This document shows positions 33,761-43,532 of a stretch of DNA of 64,000 bases, in pieces. Every line of letters starts with the position of its first letter. Within the stretch, counting starts at the first letter, position 1. Made by a program: the position numbers and the translations under genes. The notes under the pieces were generated by a model. The model saw only the letters and a program-made list of their open reading frames with translations. It was not told the origin of the DNA and did not search any database. Source of the DNA: Chloroflexota bacterium (GTDB lineage Bacteria; Chloroflexota; Anaerolineae; Anaerolineales; UBA11579); assembly GCA_019456165.1 (NCBI GenBank), contig VRUJ01000005.1:62001-126000 (forward strand). The letters run 5' to 3'.

Positions 33761-34864
33761 TCACACCTGAAATTTGCCGTCTTTGTAAAACAACTCTCCG
33801 TCAACCAGGATCTCACTGTCTTCGCGCGCGTCGCAGATAAAATCCCAATGAACCGCAGAATTGTTCTCACCACCTGCTTCAGGGAAACCAGAGCCGATGG
33901 CCATGTGGAAGCTGCCGCCAATCTTTTCATCGTATAGGATGCTCTTAGTGAACTTTTTGATCCCGTAATTTGTTCCGATGGCAAACTCACCCAAGAATCG
34001 GGCGCCTTCGTCAATGTCCAACTGGCTGAGCAGGTATTCTTCGTTCTTCTCTGCGGTTGCTTTAACTACTTTTCCCTCTTTGAATTCCAATCTAACACCC
34101 TCTACCTCGCGGCCTGCCCGGATTGCAGGGTATGTAAAATAAACCCAACCATTTGCTGAATCTTCGATAGGGCTGGTGAAAATCTCTCCGCTGGGCATAT
34201 TGTGTTCACCGTCTGCGTTAATGAATGTTCGGGATGCAATTGAGAGCTTTAAGTCTGCATTAGCGCCGTGCACAACCACCTCTTTCTTACCAACTAACCA
34301 ATCTATCAAACGCTGTTGCTCATCGTGGACGGCATACCACTCCTTCACCGGGTCATCTTTGTCCACAAACATGGTGCTGTACACAAAATCCTCAAATTCC
34401 TTGAGACCCATATCCGCTTCTTGAGCGTAAGCCTGAGTGGGGTATTGGGTCATCACCCAGCGGAACTCCTTAGAGGCCGAGCGAGTCATGTAGGATTCCA
34501 TCAAATGCCTGCGCGCGAATTGGGCGATCTGCTGTTTTTCGGGGTCGATATTACTCAACGACCGTGTATTCTGAGTTGAAGAAATAGCAATCATGCCGTC
34601 TGCCTTGGTGTAAATCATTTCATCAATCGGAGAGATCCATTTCAACTGCTCTTCCCTGGATTCCCTAAGGTTCGTGGCTGAAACTAGATCGCTGGAAAGC
34701 AGCGTATTTGGGTGTCCGCCAGCCCTCAATATTTGTTTGACAACCTCAACGACCAGTGGTTCGCTGATGTAATTGCCCATTACGAATATCCAATCCCCGG
34801 GTTTTACCTTCACAGAATAATTTACCAAAACATCTGCGAGTTTCTCGATCCGTGAATCCACCAT
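33761..34864 (-). CDS. M29-family metallo-aminopeptidase
   Basis: 367 residues, typical for the thermophilic aminopeptidase/AmpS family. VKPGDWIFVMGNYISEPLVVEVVKQIL, EGVRLEFKEGKVVKATAEKNEEYL, FLGEFAIGTN and SFHMAIGSGFPEAGGENNSAVHWDFI contain the Glu, Glu, His, Tyr, His, Asp set that holds two metal ions. It removes N-terminal residues from peptides in the cytoplasm. AAGGAG precedes the ATG. Single gene. Confidence 0.92.
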   Translation of the reverse strand: MVDSRIEKLADVLVNYSVKVKPGDWIFVMGNYISEPLVVEVVKQILRAGGHPNTLLSSDLVSATNLRESREEQLKWISPIDEMIYTKADGMIAISSTQNTRSLSNIDPEKQQIAQFARRHLMESYMTRSASKEFRWVMTQYPTQAYAQEADMGLKEFEDFVYSTMFVDKDDPVKEWYAVHDEQQRLIDWLVGKKEVVVHGANADLKLSIASRTFINADGEHNMPSGEIFTSPIEDSANGWVYFTYPAIRAGREVEGVRLEFKEGKVVKATAEKNEEYLLSQLDIDEGARFLGEFAIGTNYGIKKFTKSILYDEKIGGSFHMAIGSGFPEAGGENNSAVHWDFICDAREDSEILVDGELFYKDGKFQV

Positions 34865-35064
34865 GTTTTTCTCCTTGAGTATATTATTTATGTCAAGATA
34901 ATGTTTAAATTCTTGAGGATTAGTCGTTTTCTCTACAGCAGGTTTAGTTTGCAGTTCTATTGGGAACCCAAAGCAGCCTTAAAATGTGCGTTTAGTTAAG
35001 TCTCTAAAACCTTTATGCTGCACATTATTCTACCAGCTAAGTGAGGTAAAATAAGCCAACCATC

Positions 35065-35637
35065 ATGAACACTGTGCAGGATTCTTATAAATTTTCCGGC
35101 GGTCAACATTTAGAGTTAGTGCAGGGGGATATCACTACCGAAAAGGTTGATGCCATAGTGAACGCCGCTAACAGCCGCTTGATGCACGCGGGTGGGTTGG
35201 CTGCGATCATCTCCCGCAAAGGCGGAGGAGCCATCCAGCAAGAAAGCGCCGCATGGGTGCGCGCACATGGCCCAGTTTCACACAGCGAGCCGGCATACAC
35301 AAGCGCTGGCTCGCTGCCCTGCAGTAAAGTGATCCATGCCGTAGGGCCAGTATGGGGTTCCGGTGATGAGGCAGCCAAACTGGCATCAGCCGTCCGTGGT
35401 TCATTGGCACTGGCCGAGCGCCTGGAATTAACCTCCATTGCCTTTCCAGCCATATCTACAGGTATTTTCGGCTTTCCCAAGGACCTTGCAGCCAAAACTA
35501 TATTCGCCGCGATTCGCGATTACTTCAGGGAACATCCTTCTAGCCGCCTAATGCAAGTGCGCATCACCCTATTCGATCAACCTACTTCTGATGCCTTCAC
35601 TCAAGTATGGAAAGGGATGCACGCAGAAGACGAGTGA
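35065..35637 (+). CDS. Macro-domain protein (ADP-ribose binding)
   Basis: 190 residues, a stand-alone macro domain. LVQGDITTEKVDAIVNAANSRLMHAGGLAAIISRKGG carries the ADP-ribose contacts (GDIT, NAANS, GGLA), and AFPAISTGIFGFP the distal loop. It may strip ADP-ribose or O-acetyl-ADP-ribose; close to the MacroD-like group. No ADP-ribosyltransferase lies nearby. TAAAAT ends 12 bases before the ATG, so the mRNA leader may be very short. Confidence 0.92.
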   Translation: MNTVQDSYKFSGGQHLELVQGDITTEKVDAIVNAANSRLMHAGGLAAIISRKGGGAIQQESAAWVRAHGPVSHSEPAYTSAGSLPCSKVIHAVGPVWGSGDEAAKLASAVRGSLALAERLELTSIAFPAISTGIFGFPKDLAAKTIFAAIRDYFREHPSSRLMQVRITLFDQPTSDAFTQVWKGMHAEDE

Positions 35638-35716
35638 TCAATTCGGCAACTAGGAAAACCTGGATCCTCTAAGCGTATTATTCTCCTAACTCAGACCGTT
35701 TTTGCCTGAGGATATT

Positions 35717-36505
35717 ATGACTATAACTTCCACAAGCAATTCAAAGATCAAGCAGGTGCGAGCATTACAAGCTCGCAGCAAGGCGCGCCACTCGGCACAA
35801 GCTTTCGTGGTTGAAGGTGTACGCCTGGCAGAAGAAGCGCTGGAAGCTAGCATGCAGCCCCAACTAGTGCTGCATGCAGATGGTTTAAGTCCCCGCGGCC
35901 TCGAGATTGTGGAGAAATTCAGAGACCAAAACACAGTGGTGGAACAAGTTGCCGAACACGTCATGCAAGCTGTCAGCGAAACACAAACCCCACAAGGTTT
36001 GCTGCTGGTGTTATCTATTCAACCCCAACCCTTCCCGCTGGAATTGGATTTTCTTCTTATCGCCGACCAGGTGCGCAATCCGGGAAACCTGGGAACAATT
36101 ATACGCGGAGCTGCATCTGCTGGCGTGCAAGCAGTGATCTTGGCTCCTGGAACGGCCGACCCGTACGCGCCCAAGGTGCTGCGCGCCGCAATGGGCGCAC
36201 ATTTTCGCATCCCCATCATCCAGATGAACTGGGAAGCTATCCAAGAGAAATGTGAAGCCTACGAGCTAAGAGTGTATCTGGCAGCAGCGGGAGAAGGCGC
36301 AGTTTATACCCAAGCATATTTTTCCACACCCCTGGCGCTGATTATAGGCGGTGAAGCCGCTGGGGCCAGCCAAGCAGCTCAACTGCTCGCCCCCCAAAAC
36401 GTGCATATCCCTATGCCGGGAGGGGGCGAATCCCTGAATGTGGGCATGGCCAGTTCAATATTGATGTTTGAAATCGTGCGCCAACGCAATAAATCCTTTG
36501 ATTAA
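35717..36505 (+). CDS. TrmH/SpoU-family RNA 2'-O-methyltransferase
   Basis: 262 residues from the ATG at 35717 (GAGG upstream). An N-terminal RNA-substrate-binding part (about 1-90) is followed by the SPOUT knot: QVRNPGNLGTIIRGAASAGV (motif 1), IIGGEAAGAS (motif 2) and HIPMPGGGESLNVGMASSILMFEIVRQ (motif 3). It puts a 2'-O-methyl on rRNA or tRNA using SAM. Target not known. The DUF711 gene follows after 15 bases, probably cotranscribed. Confidence 0.93.
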   Translation: MTITSTSNSKIKQVRALQARSKARHSAQAFVVEGVRLAEEALEASMQPQLVLHADGLSPRGLEIVEKFRDQNTVVEQVAEHVMQAVSETQTPQGLLLVLSIQPQPFPLELDFLLIADQVRNPGNLGTIIRGAASAGVQAVILAPGTADPYAPKVLRAAMGAHFRIPIIQMNWEAIQEKCEAYELRVYLAAAGEGAVYTQAYFSTPLALIIGGEAAGASQAAQLLAPQNVHIPMPGGGESLNVGMASSILMFEIVRQRNKSFD

Positions 36506-36520
36506 GTTTGGAGACAAGCA

Positions 36521-37738
36521 ATGAAAATTCGCTCGATAACCTATTTCATGGATCCGGGCTGGCCGATTGATCAGGCTGCCCTTACAAAAGCTGGGGGATT
36601 CATTCGCGCTGCTCAAAAAGCTTACGAAGAGGTTGGTTACGAGGTTCAGACCACTCGGATGGCAACTATTCCCTTCCCCCACCTGGCAGGCACATTAAAA
36701 ACCACTGAAATTGTAAACATGGCCAAAACCTTGGAGACATCCAGCGCAGACCAAGGATTCGCTTATATTTCCCTGGGACCCGCGTTGCCAGATGCTCCTG
36801 AAAGTTATCCTGTGATCATAGATGCACTGGCAGCCACCGAAAACGTATTCTTTAGCGCAGTCTTAGCTTCCAAAAGTAGTGGGATTTCCCTACCAGCTAT
36901 CCGCGCCTGCGCGGATGTGATCCACCGAGCGGCACTCCTGGAGCCAGACGGGTTTGCCAACCTGCGATTTGCCGCGCTAGCTGGTGTGGCCCCCGGCGCG
37001 CCTTTCTTCCCAGCAGCTTATCACGAGGCTGGGCCGCCGAGTTTCGCAATCGCGACCGAGTCTGCCAGCCTGGCGGTAGAAGCCTTCAGTACTGCCAAGA
37101 GCCTCAATAATGGTATCGAGAACTTAATAGCCGCGGTTGAAAAACATGGCCGCGCGCTGGGTAAGGCAGGCGAAAGCCTAGTAAAACAATTTAACATCCC
37201 CTTCGGAGGCATAGATTTTTCTCTGGCGCCTTTCCCAGAGGAAGCCAGCTCCTTGGGGACGGCCATAGAACGCATCGGGGTGCCAGGAGTGGGGATGCAC
37301 GGCTCGCTAGCCGCGGCCGCCATAATGGCGGATGCTCTGGATAGAGCAGATTTTCCACGCGTTGGATTCAGCGGATTATTCTTGCCCCTGTTAGAGGATG
37401 AAACCTTGGCCAAGCGCGCCGTCGAAGAAAAACTCACTATAAAAGACCTGCTGATGTATTCAGCCGTGTGCGGCACAGGGATAGATACTATTCCTCTTCC
37501 CGGAGATACTACCTCAGACCAAATCGCCGCCTTGCTTCTTGACCTCGCCGCGCTTTCACAACGATTGGAGAAACCACTTACCGCAAGGCTGATGCCCATA
37601 CCCGGTAAAACCGCTGGTGAAATGACTACTTTCGATTTCCCGTTTTTTACCAACAGCAGAGTTATGGAACTCACGGCTGAGCCCCTACAGGGCCATTTGC
37701 TTGGGGATGAAAGCTTTCACCTGCGATGGAGAAAGTGA
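36521..37738 (+). CDS. DUF711-family protein
   Basis: 405 residues, matching DUF711 (PFL-like domain) in length and in blocks such as QTTRMATIPFPHL, AYISLGPALPDAPESYPVI, FNIPFGGIDFSLAPFPEE and YSAVCGTGIDTIPLPGDTTSDQIAALLLDLAALS. The fold relates to glycyl-radical enzymes but the family function is unsettled. GGAG lies 6 bases before the ATG. Confidence 0.88.
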   Translation: MKIRSITYFMDPGWPIDQAALTKAGGFIRAAQKAYEEVGYEVQTTRMATIPFPHLAGTLKTTEIVNMAKTLETSSADQGFAYISLGPALPDAPESYPVIIDALAATENVFFSAVLASKSSGISLPAIRACADVIHRAALLEPDGFANLRFAALAGVAPGAPFFPAAYHEAGPPSFAIATESASLAVEAFSTAKSLNNGIENLIAAVEKHGRALGKAGESLVKQFNIPFGGIDFSLAPFPEEASSLGTAIERIGVPGVGMHGSLAAAAIMADALDRADFPRVGFSGLFLPLLEDETLAKRAVEEKLTIKDLLMYSAVCGTGIDTIPLPGDTTSDQIAALLLDLAALSQRLEKPLTARLMPIPGKTAGEMTTFDFPFFTNSRVMELTAEPLQGHLLGDESFHLRWRK

Positions 37739-37872
37739 AGATTAAGACCGATAAATATTTATATTGCTTGAATCCAACAGGGGAAAGCATGCTCCAGCTT
37801 TAACCTTTTTAAGACTCCCCAGTAAAGCCAAATCTTCCTTTATCCTCATTTTGCGTCTCCTTTTTTATTTGC

Positions 37873-38874
37873 TTATTCTTGTGACAATGTATAGGTGTCT
37901 ATAATTTCCCCCACTACATTTATGAATGAAAGCCGAATTTGGTTCGACGACGCTTCCACCAGCATCGCTCCGGACATTTGCCGGTAGCGCACTTGGCTTC
38001 CTGATATTGGTTCCTCGAAATTATAACGCACAGAACTACCCCCTAAACCATTCACAAAATATGGGAATCCATCTATTTCAAGACGCTCATAAACATGGTC
38101 GTGCCCCGCTAAAACAAGCGACGCGCCCCACTCCTGGAATGGCCATTGCAAGGCCAATTGGGATCCATGATGGCCGGATGAGAAGGGTGGCAAATGGGTG
38201 TAGACTACCTTCCATGGGGCGGTTGATTCCGCAAGAGCTTCGCGCAGCCAGGTTGCCTGGGTAGTTGAACGTCCGATGCCATCCGGTTCACGCGAATCAC
38301 TATCGATAGAAAACAAATGCACCGGCCCCCACTCAAAATCATAATAGCGTTCATTGCCTGGAAGTGTAAAATAATCCAGGTAGGGTTGCGCATCGTTTGT
38401 GTTCCAATCATGGTTGCCAAGAGTTGGAAAAAATAGGTTTTCCTCAGCCCCTTGCCCATAGATGCCAGAATAGGGAAAGATGAATTGATGGAAATATTGG
38501 CCGATATTAGCATCAATCGTGGCTGCTTCGCCATTGGGGTAGTTGTTGTCCCCTGTGGTGATAATAAAATCAGGCTCCCAGCTTATTACCAGATCAGCAA
38601 CCGCTTGCAATGTGTCCCCAGCCTCACCATAATCTCCGATCACTGCAAAGCGCACCGTTGTGATCGGCGCAGGAGAAGGTATTGATGTTGGAGAAGCTGA
38701 CGGAGATAGTGTCGCCGTTGAAGTCTTTGTAACTTGGGGTGGGATTCGTATAGGCGTGGAGGCGATTGTGCCCGCTGTGGTTGGGCTTGGGCTAGGAGTG
38801 GCTGGAGGCGCACAACCAGCCGGAAAACATAAACAGAATAGGATAAGTAAATATTGGGAATAGCTTTTTTTCAT
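37873..38874 (-). CDS. Exported calcineurin-like metallophosphoesterase
   Basis: 333 residues. A lipoprotein signal (LFCLCFPAGC, Cys about 21) and a Pro/Ser/Thr linker (about 22-70) lead to a purple-acid-phosphatase-like domain. Metal ligands are visible: FAVIGDYGEAGD (Asp), ITTGDNNYP (Asp, Asn), LGNHDW (Asn-His), YTHLPPFSSG (His) and LAGHDHVYERL (His-x-His). A phosphatase or phosphodiesterase at the cell surface; substrate unknown. Confidence 0.9.
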   Translation of the reverse strand: MKKSYSQYLLILFCLCFPAGCAPPATPSPSPTTAGTIASTPIRIPPQVTKTSTATLSPSASPTSIPSPAPITTVRFAVIGDYGEAGDTLQAVADLVISWEPDFIITTGDNNYPNGEAATIDANIGQYFHQFIFPYSGIYGQGAEENLFFPTLGNHDWNTNDAQPYLDYFTLPGNERYYDFEWGPVHLFSIDSDSREPDGIGRSTTQATWLREALAESTAPWKVVYTHLPPFSSGHHGSQLALQWPFQEWGASLVLAGHDHVYERLEIDGFPYFVNGLGGSSVRYNFEEPISGSQVRYRQMSGAMLVEASSNQIRLSFINVVGEIIDTYTLSQE

Positions 38875-38956
38875 GAGTATGATTTTATCCTATGTTGCTC
38901 TAGGAGCGCTATATTCTACTTATTAAAACTTGCTACATAACAATTTGGGAATTCGA

Positions 38957-39053
38957 AACCTTGCGAAGGTTGCATTAGTGCAATTGAGAAAATGTTTTCA
39001 GACGGAAAAAACGTTTTCATTCGACAAAATCCGATTAAACCTTCGCAAGGTTT
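38957..39053. repeat. Long dispersed palindrome in a gene-free stretch
   Basis: AACCTTGCGAAGGTT near 38957 and AACCTTCGCAAGGTTT near 39038 are inverted copies about 70 bases apart, with TTTTC/GAAAA-type inner symmetry (ATGTTTTC ... ACGTTTTC). This is the longest of the AACCTTGCGAA family in the window. The rest of 38875-39189 holds nothing recognisable. Confidence 0.7.
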
Positions 39054-39189
39054 ATAAGTGGCAGGTAGCTATATTTTAACAATGAATCTATATACGTGTT
39101 GGGGGATTCGCATGGCAAAAAGTTCTGGCTGTGATCTCTTGGGAAGCGATAGATATATCTGTTTAAACAACCCAGGAAAAGTCTGAACC

Positions 39190-40491
39190 CTACTGGCCAG
39201 AAAGACGGTAGATACTTCCCTCATGCCCCACAAGATATAATTCGCCAGCCTCATCCAGGCCAAATGATGAGATCAATACCTGAATTTGGAACATTTGACT
39301 GTTCTGCCAAACTCCTTCGGCATCCTGCACCAAGCCCCAGATGATCCCGGTGCAGTAATCGCCATAGATATACACGCCCTGCCATTCAGGCAATTCTTGG
39401 CCGCGATAAACATAGCCTCCGGTTACCGAACACCCCAAACCGTGATCGTAATCAACAACCGGTCCTTGCATAATGACATCAGAGGGCGGTGAACCCTCAA
39501 ACCTGTGAGAACCCTCCCAATAATCCCAGCCAAAGTTTAAAGCGCCCGTACTTCCGCTGCGCAAAAAGTCGATTTCTTCCCACTCATTCTGGCCGACGTC
39601 GGCGATAAACAGATCACCCGTCAGGCTGTCGAAACTAAACCGCCATGGATTGCGCAGCCCATAAGCCCAGATCTCCAACAAACCACCTCCATCAACGAAA
39701 GGGTTATCTGCCGGGATGGAATAGGGGCTGCCGTTGTCCACATCAACGCGCAGCAATTTTCCAAGATGTGTGTTCAGATCTTGTCCGTTGCCATAGGGGT
39801 CATCCCATAAACCGCCGTCACCTAATCCTATGTAAAGAAAACCATCCGGCCCAAAAGCCAAACCGCCTCCATTGTGGTTGCCGAAGGGTTGGCCTACTTG
39901 CAAGATTATGAATTCGCTGTCTGGGTTTGCAATGTCAGCGTCTTCGGATACTTGAAAACGGGCGAAAACAGTGTCCCCACGCGTATCTGAGTAGTTAACG
40001 TAAAAAAAACCATTATGAGCATACTGCGGATGGAAAGCTAAGCCCAAAAGTCCTTGTTCATTTTCGTCGTCCCCAACGCGGGCGCGAATATCTAGAAAAG
40101 CTATCGGCAGTTTGCTGCCATCTATTACGATCCAGATCAACCCGGCTTGTTCAACCACGAAGATGCGGCCAGTGCCATCTCCCGCGTGGCTCAGATCTAC
40201 AGGACGATCAAACCCGTCTGCATAAACCTCCCAGAAGTAACTGTCGGGGTCCGGGATGGTTGCTTGCGGCTCCGGCTCTGGAGCCAGCGTTGCGCCTTCG
40301 GTTACGTCCTGGTCTTCAATTGGTTTGGTTTCATCAGTAGGGAGCACCTCCGTCACATTCGTTTCGGGAGTGAGCGTGGATACAGGCCCATTTTGGAATG
40401 AGATTAGATTACAGGCAAGAAGCATTAAGCTGATCCCTAACCAAAACAATGCAGGGCGCCATAAGCTGTGATGATTTCTTCGTTGATGCAT
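39190..40491 (-). CDS. Exported PQQ-type sugar dehydrogenase-like lipoprotein
   Basis: 433 residues. The signal peptide ends in a lipobox (LMLLAC, about residue 26) and a Thr/Glu/Pro linker follows. The glucose/sorbosone dehydrogenase beta-propeller occupies about 85-433: LSHAGDGTGRIFVVEQAG, GLLGLAFHPQYAHNGFFYVNYSD, FGNHNGGGLAFGPDGFLYIGLGDGG, IWAYGLRNPWRFSFD and HRFEGSPPSD. It oxidises aldoses or related sugars with PQQ at the cell surface. Overlaps the end of the DUF1232 gene by one base (TAATG), so it is translated with it. Confidence 0.92.
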   Translation of the reverse strand: MHQRRNHHSLWRPALFWLGISLMLLACNLISFQNGPVSTLTPETNVTEVLPTDETKPIEDQDVTEGATLAPEPEPQATIPDPDSYFWEVYADGFDRPVDLSHAGDGTGRIFVVEQAGLIWIVIDGSKLPIAFLDIRARVGDDENEQGLLGLAFHPQYAHNGFFYVNYSDTRGDTVFARFQVSEDADIANPDSEFIILQVGQPFGNHNGGGLAFGPDGFLYIGLGDGGLWDDPYGNGQDLNTHLGKLLRVDVDNGSPYSIPADNPFVDGGGLLEIWAYGLRNPWRFSFDSLTGDLFIADVGQNEWEEIDFLRSGSTGALNFGWDYWEGSHRFEGSPPSDVIMQGPVVDYDHGLGCSVTGGYVYRGQELPEWQGVYIYGDYCTGIIWGLVQDAEGVWQNSQMFQIQVLISSFGLDEAGELYLVGHEGSIYRLSGQ

Positions 40492-40847
40492 TAACCTTCT
40501 TCATACTCCGCATCAATAATATCCTCCTCATCCACTTCCAGGGAATCATTTTCCGCCCACTTACCAGATACTACGTTGTCGATTGCAGAACGATGTTCTT
40601 CGACGACATCTGGAGGGCAAAGTTCAATAAACAAGTAAGTGCTTCCCCAAACCACAGCTATATCGTCAATCGGACCTGGAATATCGAGGGGCCAAATAAA
40701 GTATAAGAAGGAGAACGCAGGAAGCAGCTTCAGTGATTTGCTGACGCGGTCATCCCGCATCAACCTCCATACTAGTTTCAGGTGTTTGCCGATATCTTCA
40801 AAGATGCCTCCCCCCTGGCTAGGAATGATCTTTTTTCTATCCGGCAT
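40491..40847 (-). CDS. DUF1232/YkvA-family small membrane protein (second copy)
   Basis: 118 residues. LKLLPAFSFLYFIWPLDIPGPIDDIAVVWGSTYLFIELCPPDVVEEH shows the DUF1232 P-D-x-I-P-x-x-D-D-x-x-V signature in its single hydrophobic hairpin. Acidic tail. GGAGG precedes the ATG at 40847; a longer start at 40874 would overlap the previous gene. Paralogue of the upstream gene; function unknown. Confidence 0.86.
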   Translation of the reverse strand: MPDRKKIIPSQGGGIFEDIGKHLKLVWRLMRDDRVSKSLKLLPAFSFLYFIWPLDIPGPIDDIAVVWGSTYLFIELCPPDVVEEHRSAIDNVVSGKWAENDSLEVDEEDIIDAEYEEG

Positions 40848-40870
40848 ATGTGCCTCCGCACCAATTCTGA

Positions 40871-41209
40871 TCAATCAAACTCAGCATCTATAACATCTTC
40901 CGATTTGGGGCCGTTTTCTGAATCCTTGCCTCGTAATGCTGCGCGATGCTCTTCTACAATCTCAGACGGACACAGCTCCACGAATAGATAAAGCCCGATA
41001 CCCAACACAAAAGCATCATCAAATGGGCCAAGAATCAGATCTGGGATGATTAAATAAATCAGGGAAGCTAGCGGGAGAAGCTTAAGCAAGAAAATTACCC
41101 GCGAGTCTGCAAGTAACTTTAATACAAGCCTGAGTTGCAGGATCAGGTTTTCAGTGAACCCCGGATCATTCTCACTTGGAATAATGCTGCGATTCTTGTT
41201 TTCTACCAT
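40871..41209 (-). CDS. DUF1232/YkvA-family small membrane protein (first copy)
   Basis: 112 residues, the same layout as the next gene: a charged N-terminus, LRLVLKLLADSRVIFLLKLLPLASLIYLIIPDLILGPFDDAFVLGIGLYLFVELCPSEIVEEHRAAL, and an acidic tail (VIDAEFD / VIDAEYEEG in the copy). The motif PDLILGPFDDAFV is typical of DUF1232. The pair arose by tandem duplication; both likely sit in one operon with the sugar dehydrogenase. GGAGG precedes the ATG. Confidence 0.86.
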   Translation of the reverse strand: MVENKNRSIIPSENDPGFTENLILQLRLVLKLLADSRVIFLLKLLPLASLIYLIIPDLILGPFDDAFVLGIGLYLFVELCPSEIVEEHRAALRGKDSENGPKSEDVIDAEFD

Positions 41210-41429
41210 TTCTACCTCCAGAAGGGTAATTCATTATACTATGCCTGGGAGAGGAATTATAAGAGGGGGATGGTAAATACGTTATTGTCTAAACCCCAAG
41301 GGTTTTGATCTTAAGTAAACAATAATTCACCATCACTTTTACCAAACCCGTATAATTTGAGAGTGGTGATTTACGGGGGTTTTTCCCATTGTGCTAGGGG
41401 TTAAATAGAGTACAATCCCCGTCTGTGAT

Positions 41430-42341
41430 ATGAAGAATTCTCAAACTGCAATCATAAAATCCAAAAAGTCGCTAGTCGTCGCTAACCTAGCTTTAGTAAT
41501 CGCGGCGGTCACTCTAGGGTTTTCTGCAATATTCGTCCGTTGGGCCAACGCGCCTGGTGCCGTATCATCCTTTTACCGCATGGCTATCGCCGTTGTCATC
41601 CTGGGATGGCCTTTCTATCGCGGCCTTAAAGCAAATAGGCCGCCTGATAAAACCGGTGTGCGGTTTGCAGTTCTAGGCGGGTTATTTTTCGCTGCTGATC
41701 TGGCCTCATGGGCCACCGGTGTGGTGTTGGGCGGGGCAACTAACCCCACCCTGTTAGCAAATACTGCTCCCATTTGGGTAGGGCTGGGGGCGATGCTAAT
41801 TTTCCGCGAGAAGTTATCATTGGCTTTCTGGGGCGGGCTTATACTCGCTAGCGGTGGGGCTGCATTCATTCTTGGCCTGGACACGATGCAAGCTGCCAAC
41901 CTCGGCTTAGCGTCCTTGTACGGGTTGATAGCTGCTTTTTTTTACGGCGCTTACTTCCTTTTCACTCAGCGCGGCCGAGAAACCCTGGATGCGCTAACTT
42001 ATTTTTGGATCGCGGCCGTTACATCCACGCTGGCTTTGCTAATTCTCAGTTTCGTGCTGCGGCAGCCGCTTACAGGTTACTCATCCTTTACGTATCTAAA
42101 CTTTCTTGCTATGGGCCTCACTACCCAGGTGATCGGCTACCTGGCAATCAATTACGCTTTAGGCTATTTGCCCGCATCACTGGTCGCTCCAACCTTGTTG
42201 GCCCAACCAGTGATCACCGCGCTGCTCGCCGGACCGCTGCTTGGCGAACCTATTACCCTGGCGCAAGCGGGTGGGGGTGTTGCTGTATTAGCAGGCGTAA
42301 TAATCGTGCATCTTAGCCGTCAGAATAAGGATAATAGCTAA
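41430..42341 (+). CDS. EamA/DMT-family transporter
   Basis: 303 residues with ten membrane helices in two EamA repeats (about 18-150 and 165-300). GFSAIFVRWANAPGAVSSFYRM, ANTAPIWVGLGAMLIFREKLS and VIGYLAINYALGYLPASLVAPTLLAQPVITALLAGPLLGEPI match the family. Probably exports a metabolite; substrate unknown. TTGTGC (41389) and TACAAT (41411-41416) form a promoter only about 13 bases before the ATG, suggesting a very short leader. Confidence 0.9.
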   Translation: MKNSQTAIIKSKKSLVVANLALVIAAVTLGFSAIFVRWANAPGAVSSFYRMAIAVVILGWPFYRGLKANRPPDKTGVRFAVLGGLFFAADLASWATGVVLGGATNPTLLANTAPIWVGLGAMLIFREKLSLAFWGGLILASGGAAFILGLDTMQAANLGLASLYGLIAAFFYGAYFLFTQRGRETLDALTYFWIAAVTSTLALLILSFVLRQPLTGYSSFTYLNFLAMGLTTQVIGYLAINYALGYLPASLVAPTLLAQPVITALLAGPLLGEPITLAQAGGGVAVLAGVIIVHLSRQNKDNS

Positions 42342-42391
42342 ACGCAAGAAGTCCGGCGAACTACCCGCCGTTTCACATATGGAGATAAGCA

Positions 42392-43324
42392 GTGACAGAT
42401 AACACCCCAATTGATCCATCCGAAAGGCCCATAACACCAGCCGGTCTCTTCCACCTGCTGGTGGTCTATATAGTCTGGAGCAGCACTTACCTTGCCATCC
42501 GTATCGCGGTGCGCGAGGGCTCAGGTTTCCCCCCATTCAGCATGGCTTTGATGCGCGTAACCGTGGCAGGGAGTCTGCTCTTATTGTGGGGACGCTTGAC
42601 CCACCGGAGGGTTAGGCTGACGCGTAGAGAATTTGCCTTATTGGCTGCATCTGGGCTTCTGTTATGGACAGGAGGCAACGGACTTGTAACCTGGGCCGAA
42701 CAACGTTCCGCATCTAGTCTGGCTGCGTTAATCGTTGCCTCGATTTCAATCTGGGTGGCCATAATTGAAGCCATCTTGGACCGCCGCGCCCCCTCAAGGT
42801 TATTTGCTGGTTCTTTACTATTAGGTTTTTCAGGTATAGGGGTCTTAACAGTGCCAAGCTTGCAAAGCGGGGATCCTGCGGACACACTTTCAATCTTAGC
42901 CTTGTTGGGAGCAACATTTACATGGGCATTAGGATCGGTTTTGCAAAGCCGCAAACCGGTCGAGTTATCCGCGCGCGTGAGCGCCGGGTACCAAATGCTT
43001 TTCGGCGGGATAGGATTTTTAATATTGGTCTTGATAACAAATGAACCGCTTCCCACACCAACAACTGAAGCCTGGTTGGCTTGGGGCTACTTGGTATTGA
43101 TCGGTGGCGCTCTGGCTTTCACATCATATGTAACCGCCTTACGTTTGCTGCCCACCAACATTGTGATGACCTACGCCTATGTCAATCCTGTGCTCGCAGT
43201 GATCTTGGGTTGGTGGATACTTGGTGAATCAATCACCATATGGACGATCGCAGGAACTACCCTGGTGCTGTTAGGGGTGGCCAGTGTTTTTCGGGATCGC
43301 TACTCTCATGCTGGGGAAACTTAG
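42392..43324 (+). CDS. EamA/DMT-family transporter (RhaT/YedA-like)
   Basis: 310 residues from a GTG with GGAG upstream. Ten helices in two repeats; LLVVYIVWSSTYLAIRIAV is the classic drug/metabolite-exporter opening and YAYVNPVLAVILGWWILGESIT the closing motif. Follows the other EamA gene by 50 bases on the same strand but belongs to a different branch. Substrate unknown. Confidence 0.9.
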   Translation: MTDNTPIDPSERPITPAGLFHLLVVYIVWSSTYLAIRIAVREGSGFPPFSMALMRVTVAGSLLLLWGRLTHRRVRLTRREFALLAASGLLLWTGGNGLVTWAEQRSASSLAALIVASISIWVAIIEAILDRRAPSRLFAGSLLLGFSGIGVLTVPSLQSGDPADTLSILALLGATFTWALGSVLQSRKPVELSARVSAGYQMLFGGIGFLILVLITNEPLPTPTTEAWLAWGYLVLIGGALAFTSYVTALRLLPTNIVMTYAYVNPVLAVILGWWILGESITIWTIAGTTLVLLGVASVFRDRYSHAGET

Positions 43325-43532
43325 CTCCAATAATACCATTTGCTTGTAGATATCCATATCTCAGTAGATTTAACAGGTTGAGAAAAGTTGGAATTATTGC
43401 TATCTCTACACAGTTGCGGTTTTATCTAAGATAGCGTAAATTTAACCCATACAACTTTTCTTAGCAATTCACGTAGTTAACAATAGAGTGAACTCATCCT
43501 TTGATCATGGAAAACCCTAAAAGGAGTATGCG

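Noticed and set aside
39069-39263. Minus-strand frame beyond the sugar dehydrogenase stop
   Set aside because: Overlaps the end of the real gene in another frame; no homologous features.
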